Assembly: GCA_032027005.1 (NCBI GenBank)
Contig: JAVSMW010000005.1
Span: forward strand, 1 to 64,000
Direction of reading: 5' to 3'
Origin: JAVSMW01 sp032027005
GTDB lineage: Bacteria; Bacillota; Thermincolia; Thermincolales; UBA2595
Length of the DNA stretch: 64,000 nucleotides
Shown: positions 17,511-25,386 of the stretch, in pieces
How positions within the stretch are numbered: the first letter of the stretch is position 1
Layout: every line of letters begins with the position of its first letter
The notes under the pieces: model-generated
Told to the model about the DNA's origin: nothing
What the model saw: only the letters and a program-made list of their open reading frames with translations
Database searches by the model: none
Program-made: the position numbers and the translations under genes

Positions 17511-18980
17511 TTAATTATCAGAAGCAGGCCTAGCACCAAGCTTAATTGAAAACTCCGGCTTTTCAATAGAAATAAAAGCCCTCTTTTTTATTTTGGTCAG
17601 ATCCTGCATCAACTGTACCAACGGCTGCTGGGAAGTCAGGTAGGGCTTCACAGGCGGTGCGTTTCTAGCAATTTTAACTGCTTCTTCATCAATATATACA
17701 CGAAGAATCAATTCTTCATCACTGAGATTTTCACCAAATTTTCTGCGCAGATCTTTTATGGATAGCTCCTCCAGCCCCGGCTTCTTGGCAAGTTCCGCTG
17801 CTCTTGGGCGGTCTAATATCTTGGCCAGGACGTTTTGATCCATCACTTCCATAGCTTCTTGACCGTAGTGACCAAGGGCATACAGGATTACTTCGTCGGT
17901 AACCTCCTTGTATGGCTCTCCGGTTACTACATTAAAAACAGCCTGGGTGCCAACAAACTGGGAAAATGGTGTGACCATGATTGGATAGCCAAAATCCTCC
18001 TGTACCTTGGCGGTCTCAACCAATACCTCTGCCAGCCGATGCTCCATGCCGGCCTGCCGTAAATGAAAACGAAAAGTTGACTCCATACCCCCAGGCACTT
18101 TATGGCTGTATAAAGTTTCGTCATATTCCAAGACCTGTCCGATAGGCCAGTTTTCTCTTTTTGCAATACAAGTAAAGTGCTCTTCCACCGGCTTTAATGC
18201 AGATTCATTAATCTGGGGATCATATCCCAGAGCCCGCAAGTTTTTCGCCACACTAAAGATAGAGGCTTGAGAGGTGCCATTGGCCAGAGGCGGAATTGCA
18301 GTGTGAATATATCTGACACCAAGTTTCACCGCTTCCAAAATATTAAGCAGTGCTAACCCGTTTGTGCCATGGGTATGAAATTCCAGAGGGAGATCCCCAA
18401 TCACTGACAGGATCTTCGGGAATAACTCCCTTACCCGCTCAGGCTTCAACAAGCCGCCCACATCTTTTAAGCAAAGCCTGTAAGGTTTCAGTTTGAGGGC
18501 GGCTTTTGCACGTGTGACATAGTATTCATCAGTGTGGCGGGGTGAGATGGTATAAATCAGGTTGGCGATTGTCCCAACACCCAGGCTTCGCATTTCTTCA
18601 ACCTTTTCTTTGAACTCATCATAATTATTCCAGGGATTAGATGTACGGCAAGTGGTTAATCCATGCTCAACAGCGATTTTCAGCAAAAGCATATCAATTG
18701 ATCTCGGAATCAGGCCAATCCCATGTCTATAGGCCTGGAACCTGAGCTTGGTTTTATTAACAGCGGCAGCACCTAACTTCAGCCACTGCCATGGGTCTTC
18801 CTTGAGATCCCGGATCATTTTCTTCAGTTGCACAGAAGGCACGAAAAATTCCATCTCGTCAAAACCGGCTTCGTCCATATGCGGCAAAGCCGGCAACATC
18901 ATGCCGGTCCGCATACCCAAAGCCCACAGGCTTTGCTGCCCGTCACGCAAGGTCGTGTCAATGAATTTAACCTTTGTCAT
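17511..18980 (-). CDS. biotin-dependent carboxyltransferase, PycB/OadA-like, divergent
   Basis: A 489-residue HMGL-like TIM barrel of the pyruvate carboxylase B/oxaloacetate decarboxylase alpha/transcarboxylase 5S group, without its own biotin domain. Retained are DTTLRDGQQSL (start of barrel), the carboxylatable lysine in CLKDVGGLL, the metal histidines in FHTHGTNG, and the threonine in MVTPFSQFVGTQAV. The LLRGQN motif that holds the substrate carboxylate is missing; the matching stretch reads FQAYRHGIG, and FDALND is replaced by SNPWNN. The substrate is therefore probably a keto compound without the pyruvate carboxylate, such as a methyl ketone. ATG 18980 has GGGAGG upstream; the longer frame starts inside a repeat. 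Partners BC and BCCP lie upstream. Confidence 0.85.
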   Translation of the reverse strand: MTKVKFIDTTLRDGQQSLWALGMRTGMMLPALPHMDEAGFDEMEFFVPSVQLKKMIRDLKEDPWQWLKLGAAAVNKTKLRFQAYRHGIGLIPRSIDMLLLKIAVEHGLTTCRTSNPWNNYDEFKEKVEEMRSLGVGTIANLIYTISPRHTDEYYVTRAKAALKLKPYRLCLKDVGGLLKPERVRELFPKILSVIGDLPLEFHTHGTNGLALLNILEAVKLGVRYIHTAIPPLANGTSQASIFSVAKNLRALGYDPQINESALKPVEEHFTCIAKRENWPIGQVLEYDETLYSHKVPGGMESTFRFHLRQAGMEHRLAEVLVETAKVQEDFGYPIMVTPFSQFVGTQAVFNVVTGEPYKEVTDEVILYALGHYGQEAMEVMDQNVLAKILDRPRAAELAKKPGLEELSIKDLRRKFGENLSDEELILRVYIDEEAVKIARNAPPVKPYLTSQQPLVQLMQDLTKIKKRAFISIEKPEFSIKLGARPASDN

Positions 18981-19018
18981 GTTGAATCCTCCCAGATTAT
19001 CCTTTTTCCTGAGCCGTA

Positions 19019-19144
19019 AAGTGAAACTTACTTCAGGTGGAGCTTTTTTCTCCACCTGAAGTTTAGTTGAACTTATCCAGGGGCTTAGCGCCACTTATCT
19101 CCCGCTTACAGAAGCGGGAGTCTTAATGGCGGTTAGCCATCGGG
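19019..19144. repeat. palindromic repeat family B, copy 1
   Basis: A 126-bp copy of an element whose second, inverted copy is at 55154-55294. It holds the hairpins CTTCAGGTGGAG/CTCCACCTGAAG and TCCCGCTT/AAGCGGGA. The two copies agree almost throughout, including TTTAGTTGAACTTATCCAGG and GGCGGTTAGCCATCGGG. This copy overlaps the 3' end of the biotin carboxylase gene and provides its last codons. It may derive from the ends of an IS200/IS605-like element (inference). Confidence 0.8.
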
Positions 19145-20492
19145 CAAATTTTTCCACAGCCTTTTCCAAATATCGAGTCGATAGAGCACCCCTCTGATAC
19201 TCAGGCTGCTGCAATACAAATTTGTGCAAAGGTATATTAGTATCAATACCGGCAACCTTAAACCCGTCAAGGGCAAGCTGCATGTGCCTGATTGCCGCAG
19301 CCCGGTCTGTTGCATGTATGATGAGCTTGCCAAGCAATGAATCATAATAAGGGGGCACGGTGTATCCTGCAAAACAGTGAGTGTCTAAGCGGATATCCGG
19401 GCCTTGCGGGGCTTCCCACCTGGTTATCTGACCCGGTGAAGGCAGGAACCCGTTTAATGGTGATTCAGCATTAATACGGCACTCAATTGCCCAACCTGAA
19501 AACTTTATATCATCCTGGCTATAGCCAAGTTCTTCACCACCGGCAATCCGCAGCTGCTCTGCAACAATATCTATCCCAGTCAACAGTTCTGTCACAGGAT
19601 GCTCAACCTGGACTCTGGTATTCATCTCTAGAAAATAAAACTTTTCCCGGTCCATATCCATAATAAATTCAACTGTACCCGCACTTTGGTAACTAATATT
19701 CCCGGCAAGTCTCACAGCAGCCTGCTGAATCTCTTCACGTAATTGCTGGGTCAAACCAGAGGCCGGTGCCTCTTCGATAACCTTCTGATAGCGGCGCTGC
19801 AGGGAACAGTCCCGCTCCCCAAGATGGACTACATTTCCATAAGAGTCGGCGAGAATCTGGACTTCAATATGCCTCGCATTTTCTATAAAGCGCTCTAAAT
19901 AGAGGGTATTGTCCCCAAATGCCGCCATGGCCTCCGCAGATGCATTTTCAAAGGCCGTCTGCAGTTCGCTTTTCTCCCGCACAATGCGGATACCTCGCCC
20001 GCCACCGCCGGCGGCAGCCTTGAGGAGTACCGGATAACCTACATCCTCGGCAATTTGGCTGGCATCCTGAAATTTGCTGATTGTCACCGAGCCCTGGGCC
20101 AAAGGTACTCCAAATTGACGCGCCAGGGCACGGGCTTCAAGTTTATTGCCCATTTGCTGAATATTCTTGACACTGGGACCTACGAAAATCAACCCATGTT
20201 CATTACACATCCTTGCAAAATTAGCGTCTTCCGAAAGAAAGCCGTATCCCGGGTGAATAGCATCTGCTTGTGCTGCCAGAGCTGAAGTTATTATCGCATT
20301 AATGTTTAAGTAGCTGTCTGATGATTTGGGCGGCCCAATACAAATAACGCGGTCTGCAAGTTTGGCCGCTAAGGTATTCCGGTCTGCATCAGAGACTGCC
20401 AGCACAGTTTCGATATGCAATTTGCGGCAGGACCGAATAATGCGGACCGCAATTTCTCCCCTGTTGGCGATAAACAATCGGGATATTCTCAT
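19095..20492 (-). CDS. biotin carboxylase subunit with repeat-encoded C-terminus
   Basis: A 465-residue ATP-grasp biotin carboxylase that makes carboxybiotin from bicarbonate and ATP on the BCCP encoded just upstream. Motifs: N-terminal FIANRGEIAVRIIRSCRKL, glycine loop KAAAGGGGRGIRIV, ERDCSLQRRYQKVIEEAP, and EMNTRVQVEHPVTE. The ATG overlaps the BCCP stop (ATGA). Usual length is about 447-450; the extra C-terminal WLTAIKTPASVSGR is encoded by the family B repeat, which also supplies the stop codon. The core enzyme is intact. It serves the carboxyltransferase at 17511-18980, not acetyl-CoA carboxylase, by context. Confidence 0.93.
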   Translation of the reverse strand: MRISRLFIANRGEIAVRIIRSCRKLHIETVLAVSDADRNTLAAKLADRVICIGPPKSSDSYLNINAIITSALAAQADAIHPGYGFLSEDANFARMCNEHGLIFVGPSVKNIQQMGNKLEARALARQFGVPLAQGSVTISKFQDASQIAEDVGYPVLLKAAAGGGGRGIRIVREKSELQTAFENASAEAMAAFGDNTLYLERFIENARHIEVQILADSYGNVVHLGERDCSLQRRYQKVIEEAPASGLTQQLREEIQQAAVRLAGNISYQSAGTVEFIMDMDREKFYFLEMNTRVQVEHPVTELLTGIDIVAEQLRIAGGEELGYSQDDIKFSGWAIECRINAESPLNGFLPSPGQITRWEAPQGPDIRLDTHCFAGYTVPPYYDSLLGKLIIHATDRAAAIRHMQLALDGFKVAGIDTNIPLHKFVLQQPEYQRGALSTRYLEKAVEKFARWLTAIKTPASVSGR

Positions 20493-21052
20493 TTTGCCTG
20501 CTCCCCTTCAGGGCGCACAAGAAAAAGCGGTTGGCCGTATTCGACAAACTGCGCATCCTCAACAAGGATCTTGGTAATTACACCTTGAACACCTGCAACT
20601 ATTCTGCTGAAAACCTTCATCACCTCAATAATACCAACTGCCGAATCCTCGCTTACTTTGGAGCCAAGGCCAATAAAGGGCTGTGCTCCCGGTTCCGGCC
20701 TGGAGTAAAATGTTCCGACCATCGGTGCTTTAATAACAACCAAACCATCTTTAACCGCCTCCGAAACTTCTGTGTCAGTTGCCGAAACCTTGCCCGAAGC
20801 CTGTGCTGATCCCGTATCCGGTGTTGGTCCTGAAGCGGGCGTTCCTGAAGCAGGTGTTGTTCCTGAAGCAGGCGTAACCGCTGCGTTTATTACCGGCTTT
20901 TGATCTACCCGGACAACCTGCTCCTGGTCTAAGGTGCATCCATTCATAGTAACCACCAGCTTAAGGTCACCGCATTCCAACTGCAGCGAATCGAAGTTCG
21001 ATTCCTCAAATAGCTTTAAAATAGTAACAATATCTTCACTAGTTAATTGCAT
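20489..21052 (-). CDS. biotin carboxyl carrier protein
   Basis: A 187-residue AccB-type carrier: an N-terminal domain, then a proline/alanine/glycine-rich linker with repeated TPASG units (about residues 60-90), then a biotinyl domain with the biotin-accepting lysine in IEVMKVF. The usual motif is EAMK or EVMK, so the site looks functional. It overlaps biotin carboxylase by four bases, a sign of translational coupling. It carries carboxybiotin between the biotin carboxylase and the divergent carboxyltransferase of the same operon. Confidence 0.9.
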   Translation of the reverse strand: MQLTSEDIVTILKLFEESNFDSLQLECGDLKLVVTMNGCTLDQEQVVRVDQKPVINAAVTPASGTTPASGTPASGPTPDTGSAQASGKVSATDTEVSEAVKDGLVVIKAPMVGTFYSRPEPGAQPFIGLGSKVSEDSAVGIIEVMKVFSRIVAGVQGVITKILVEDAQFVEYGQPLFLVRPEGEQAK

Positions 21053-21161
21053 GCTCTAGACCTCCACCACAAAATAGTCTGCCGCCTATTGGGGGCCGGG
21101 AAGGCTGGGAGACCCGGCCTTCCCGGCAAATGTATCAGTAATCCGTGTGCTTTCCAAATAT

Positions 21162-22232
21162 TTAACACATTTTTTTACCGGTTTGCAGAAAATCCAGAAT
21201 GAAATCTGCTGCACTCATATCCTTCTTAACCCCGGAGTCCTTTTCCCGGCTTGTCCAAACCGTCTCTGGGCGGGCCTGCACAATGAATACATTGTCAGGA
21301 AAAGGCAGATCCCTGTCAATAGCCCATTCAATATCCACAGGTGCTCCATAATGATTTTCAATGGCCCGGCCTAACTTGACCAGTTCCCCTAATTCTTCTC
21401 TGGATAAGCAAGGGACCGTCTGCCTGTCTGGCGGCACATCAAGGGTTACTACCCGCCCTGCTTGGGCGTCTGCCACCTGTTCTATATGCTTGGTGCCGAT
21501 TTTTTCCCTGGCCAATTCGCCGGTAAACTTATCCATTATCCACTCGTCAGGCGTAACCTCACCGCTCACAACCAGTTCCCCTAACCCCCAGCTGCCCGAG
21601 ATGACAATTTTGGAACGGTCTCCGTTCATGGGATTGAGGGTGAACATTACCCCGGCCACCCGTGAGTTGACCATTTTCTGCACACCCACGCTGACGTAAA
21701 CCTTGTCATGTGAAAAGCCCTTTTTGATGCGGTAGCTGATGGCTCTGGGGGTAAAAAGACTGGACCAGCACTTTTTCACAAACTTTTGGACATCTTCACA
21801 TCCGCGAACCCACAAGTATGTCTCCTGCTGGCCGGCGAAGCTGGCGTCCGGCAGGTCCTCCGCGGTTGCGCTCGATCGTACTGCCACCGGCAGGTCCGCT
21901 AATCCGTAACGTTCTTTGAGGAGATCGAAATTTTCTGCTATTGCTTCCTCTATTGCTGCCGGTACCTCTGCCGCTTCAAAGAGCTTACGGATTTGCTCAC
22001 TTGCTTTATCCAGCAGCTGAGAGTTATCAGCAGGTACACCGGCCAGACTGTTTATAATCTGGTCACTTAAACCACTAGCTTCCACTACATCCCTATAAGC
22101 ATCAACTGTGATAGCAAAACCCCGGGGGACTCTGACGCCCAATTTAGTCATTTCGCCCAGGTTTGCACATTTGCCGCCAACTACAGGGATGTCTTCTTTT
22201 CTGCAATCCTCAAACCAAACTACATAGCCCAT
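21162..22232 (-). CDS. PEP synthase N-domain protein, phenylphosphate synthase PpsB-like
   Basis: A 356-residue protein equal to the ATP-grasp (PPDK_N) part of PEP synthase only. Motifs: VGGKCANLGEMTKLGVRVP, AVRSSATAEDLPDASFAGQQ, SVGVQKMVNSRVAGVMFT, and VFIVQARPETVW. In phenylphosphate synthase of Thauera, a 40-kDa protein of this kind takes phosphate from ATP and passes it to a histidine on a separate 70-kDa protein. The PpsA-like partner is just upstream, with a 12-bp gap. ATG 22232 was chosen since AGGA lies ten bases upstream; the GTG at 22241 is too close to it. The third subunit PpsC (CBS-domain protein) is not in the window. Confidence 0.85.
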   Translation of the reverse strand: MGYVVWFEDCRKEDIPVVGGKCANLGEMTKLGVRVPRGFAITVDAYRDVVEASGLSDQIINSLAGVPADNSQLLDKASEQIRKLFEAAEVPAAIEEAIAENFDLLKERYGLADLPVAVRSSATAEDLPDASFAGQQETYLWVRGCEDVQKFVKKCWSSLFTPRAISYRIKKGFSHDKVYVSVGVQKMVNSRVAGVMFTLNPMNGDRSKIVISGSWGLGELVVSGEVTPDEWIMDKFTGELAREKIGTKHIEQVADAQAGRVVTLDVPPDRQTVPCLSREELGELVKLGRAIENHYGAPVDIEWAIDRDLPFPDNVFIVQARPETVWTSREKDSGVKKDMSAADFILDFLQTGKKMC

Positions 22233-22244
22233 TAGTTTCACTTC

Positions 22245-24095
22245 CTAAGCGTTATTTCTTTCTACGATTGTGATTAGACCCCGGTCGCCGTCTACCCTTA
22301 CCAAATCACCTGTTTTAATTGCTTTTGTAGCATACCCTGTGCCAATTACGGCCGGTAAACCGTATTCCCGGCAGATAATTGCAGCATGGCTCATCATTCC
22401 GCCTATATCTGTAATACAGGCCGAAATTTTCGCGAAAGCCGGTCCCCACGTCGGAGATGTAAGGGTCACAACCAGGATTTCACCTTTTTCAATTTGGTCA
22501 ATGTCATTATGTGAACTTAAAACTCTGGCTCTTCCTTCAACCACGCCCGGAGAAGCCTGGAAACCTTTAAGCTCTGAAAGATCTTCGGGATTAACTTCCC
22601 CGCCGTCAAGGTAGTTCTGGACTGATTCTGTTGTAATTCCCCAAAGCCCGATAGTAAAGGGGTCTGAGACTTTCTCGACCGGAGTGCCCAGAAATGGCGG
22701 GGCATCCCATTCCTTAAATTTTTGGATTACACCTTTGCGCCATTTAAGTTCATTTTTCAACTGCCAGGACGCACTTGGCTTTGTCCTCGTGGCCCAGGCA
22801 TTGGTCAGGTCCTGGATGAGGGCCGGTATCTCCCAGCGATTGAAATAGAACAGGTCATTGGGTTCCTCCATCATATCATACTGGCAAAACAGCTGCCCCA
22901 ACTGGCGAAGCTTATTATACTGACGCGGCTGATACTGGGTCTCGCCCCAGAACATGTGGCTTTCAGCATGGTCGGCACCCCTTCTGGCCAGCGGCAGCAA
23001 CAGGTCAAACATGCCTTTGTCCTGGCCGTCCAAAACTGCCCGGTACTGGGCAACAAGAGCATCAGATTCGCGTTTTTTGGCATCGATATCTCTTTTAACA
23101 AATTCGCCGCGCAAAATCTGGCCGATGTATTCTCTGAGAATACCCAGCGGGATATTCCAGTCATCATTCCAGCACTTATCCTTGTGGGTTACCACACTAT
23201 AGCCTGTGCCCACATAGAAGTAGGGGTCCCGGCATTTATCCCGCTCGCTCTGCCACTTTCTGCCGGCCTCTGATTCTGCCAGGCGGGCTTCAACCTCATC
23301 CGCGTCTCCGTCTTTCATAATTTCATTTGATACGCCAAGGTCAATGGCCAGCCGGGCCAGCTCTTCCAGCTTGGCCTCAGGCAGGTATGAATCATAAGCC
23401 GCACCACTGGCAACCATCATCCCAATAGTCTTGTCAGTGATCTCAGGGAACAGCCTTTTGCATAAGTCGCTGAAACTTAAGTATGCGGCCAGCCCTACAT
23501 TAAATAACTCAAAATGCTGCTCCCAGCAAAGGTCAACGACCTTCAGCAGTTTGAAGTAATCAGTTCTCATCACATGGGCCGGACTGTAGCCTAAATTTTT
23601 ACGAATATACTCCTCGCTGACTATATCAGGTAGTTTATCAAAACTTATACTGTCCAACTCTTTGGCATTATCATACTGCTTTTTCTTCCACAACGGCAGA
23701 AGCTCATCCCAATGCTGGAAATAATAATTCATCCTGTCCCCGACAACAGCTGCTTTGGCCGCTATGACATCAGGGTCTGTTTCTTCAGGGCTGCACAAAT
23801 AAACCCACCCGTTAATCATCCGGTGGTCTAAACCCCTGGAAGTCGGAAAACAAACCATTCTGGAACTAATCTGGTTGAGACTGGGCCACCAGGCGTCATC
23901 CACTATTGTCTCAAAAGGCAGCAATACTCCGGTCTGGTGTAAATTATCAATGAACCAAAATTGAGAGTTCTCATATTCCTCCATTTGAGAATCTACACCT
24001 TTAGGAATAAAACGGTAGTAATAGGGGTACATTCTTTCCCATCCTTCAGTGCCTGGAATAACCGGGACCTCATGTGGATTAATGAACTTTTTCAA
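22245..24095 (-). CDS. PEP-utilising phosphotransferase, phenylphosphate synthase PpsA-like
   Basis: A 616-residue protein with the phosphohistidine swivel domain at its C-terminus (GGMMSHAAIICREYGLPAVIG; the catalytic histidine is at about residue 570) and a long N-terminal domain beginning with PGTEGWERMYPYYYRF and FPTSRGLDHRMINGWVYL. This layout and length match the 70-kDa subunit of phenylphosphate synthase, which phosphorylates phenol, an aromatic enol. It lacks the PEP/pyruvate barrel of PEP synthase. No UbiD-type phenylphosphate carboxylase is nearby; a biotin carboxylase system follows instead. I infer that it phosphorylates the enol of a ketone, or a phenol. TTG 24095 is nine bases after GGAGG and overlaps the Tm-1-like gene. 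Confidence 0.85.
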   Translation of the reverse strand: MKKFINPHEVPVIPGTEGWERMYPYYYRFIPKGVDSQMEEYENSQFWFIDNLHQTGVLLPFETIVDDAWWPSLNQISSRMVCFPTSRGLDHRMINGWVYLCSPEETDPDVIAAKAAVVGDRMNYYFQHWDELLPLWKKKQYDNAKELDSISFDKLPDIVSEEYIRKNLGYSPAHVMRTDYFKLLKVVDLCWEQHFELFNVGLAAYLSFSDLCKRLFPEITDKTIGMMVASGAAYDSYLPEAKLEELARLAIDLGVSNEIMKDGDADEVEARLAESEAGRKWQSERDKCRDPYFYVGTGYSVVTHKDKCWNDDWNIPLGILREYIGQILRGEFVKRDIDAKKRESDALVAQYRAVLDGQDKGMFDLLLPLARRGADHAESHMFWGETQYQPRQYNKLRQLGQLFCQYDMMEEPNDLFYFNRWEIPALIQDLTNAWATRTKPSASWQLKNELKWRKGVIQKFKEWDAPPFLGTPVEKVSDPFTIGLWGITTESVQNYLDGGEVNPEDLSELKGFQASPGVVEGRARVLSSHNDIDQIEKGEILVVTLTSPTWGPAFAKISACITDIGGMMSHAAIICREYGLPAVIGTGYATKAIKTGDLVRVDGDRGLITIVERNNA

Positions 24096-25323
24096 TACAA
24101 TCACCCTCCTGATTTTTATTCATTTTTTCTGCCAAAAGCCGTACCGCTGTTTCGGCAAAAAATGTATCATTGATATGAGCGTCTAATGGGACCACATCGA
24201 CGATGCTGTTTTTTACGCCATGTTTAAAAATCTCGAATATTCTCTGCCCTGCACCGGGATTATAAAAGGGCTTCCCTATATTATCCTGCCTGGAAAACCC
24301 TTTAAAGGGAATCAACAGGGCAGTTGGTGCACTGGCTTTGTTTATTCTTGCAATCATTTCACGGGCAGCCGCAATTCTCTCTGCTTCAGTAGTCGGTATC
24401 AAAATCACCAGGGGGTTGTGGATGTGATTTTGACGGTCTTTAAACTGAACAGGAAGTGTATCTATACTTCCTGACCAGGAGAAGAAATCGAGAGCACCCG
24501 GGGCAATAACCTGCGGAATTCCTTTTTCGCAGGCAGCAGTGATTTTCAGCTCTCCCCCTTTAACTTCACCTCCGCAGACCTGATTCACCAGTTCAAACAT
24601 CGAAAAATCCAGCAGACCATCAACAAATCCCTCTGTAACGAGCTGTTCACAGGCACCTGTGCCGACTGAATGAAAGATCACCGGATCATATCCGTTTTTA
24701 ATGAGCAAAGGCCTGCATTTCTCCACCACTTCATGCCCGCCCAGGCCTGTTAAGCCTACAACAGGTTTTTGTTTGGCCTCCTCCTGATTTGCCTCAGCCA
24801 TTCCGCAGATTGCGCCCACGGCTCTTTTTAAAACCAGCTTCGTTATTGTGTTGATACCCCTTAAATCTGTAATTGCCTGCATCATCACCCCATCAATGCT
24901 GACAGAATCGGGCGTTATGTAAGGGGTAAAAGCAACAGTGGACAGCATCAGTTTCGGGATACCCACAGGGACGGTTTTCATAACCTTTAACCCCAGTGAC
25001 GTCCCCATTGACCCGCCAATGGCCAGGATGCCGTCTGCTTCGCCTTCTGCCAGGAGCTGCTGGATAACAGCGGACACTCCCTTGATCATTAACGAAATCG
25101 CTGCCCCCTCATCTTTACTGCTCTGAATGTCCTGGACAGTAAGCCCAATGCTGTTTGCAACTATTTCATTGCTGAAATCAGCTGTATAGGGATGGTCGGT
25201 ATATACCCCTGAGTCTATCACCACAGGGGTATGCCCCTTCCGAATAACAAGCTTCCGTAAATATTCCGCCTCCTCACCTTTTGTGTCCAGTGTGGCAATA
25301 ATCACGATTCTCTTCTGTTTCAT
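24079..25323 (-). CDS. Tm-1-like (UPF0261) ATP-binding protein
   Basis: A 414-residue member of the UPF0261/Tm-1-like family. It begins IVIIATLDTKGEEAEYLRKL, has the glycine-rich GILAIGGSMGTSLGLKVM (about 98-115) where Tm-1 proteins bind ATP, and the second half contains GLTGLGGHEVVEKCRPLL and FHSVGTGACEQLV. The family's reaction is not established. Its place between BKACE and the Pps-like genes, with the downstream gene overlapping by 17 bp, suggests a direct role in the ketone pathway, for example handling an acyl or enol-phosphate intermediate; this is inference only. Confidence 0.8.
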   Translation of the reverse strand: MKQKRIVIIATLDTKGEEAEYLRKLVIRKGHTPVVIDSGVYTDHPYTADFSNEIVANSIGLTVQDIQSSKDEGAAISLMIKGVSAVIQQLLAEGEADGILAIGGSMGTSLGLKVMKTVPVGIPKLMLSTVAFTPYITPDSVSIDGVMMQAITDLRGINTITKLVLKRAVGAICGMAEANQEEAKQKPVVGLTGLGGHEVVEKCRPLLIKNGYDPVIFHSVGTGACEQLVTEGFVDGLLDFSMFELVNQVCGGEVKGGELKITAACEKGIPQVIAPGALDFFSWSGSIDTLPVQFKDRQNHIHNPLVILIPTTEAERIAAAREMIARINKASAPTALLIPFKGFSRQDNIGKPFYNPGAGQRIFEIFKHGVKNSIVDVVPLDAHINDTFFAETAVRLLAEKMNKNQEGDCIEKVH

Positions 25324-25386
25324 CCTTCAAGCCTCCAACTTGTAATTGAACTCTGGTCTTGCAGGTTTAAAAGGATCACTCCGGCA

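Noticed and set aside
17511..20492. Reading the BC/carboxyltransferase genes as an anaplerotic pyruvate carboxylase.
   Set aside because: The pyruvate-binding LLRGQN motif is lost and the genes are embedded between Pps-like genes and acetoacetyl-CoA synthetase under sigma-54 control. It remains the main alternative if the motif reading is wrong.
22722..23273. A 183-codon plus-strand frame.
   Set aside because: Antisense to the PpsA-like gene, with no protein-like signature and no start signals.
21162..24095. A split PEP synthase or pyruvate phosphate dikinase for gluconeogenesis.
   Set aside because: The PEP/pyruvate barrel domain is absent and the N-terminal half of the larger protein fits phenylphosphate synthase.
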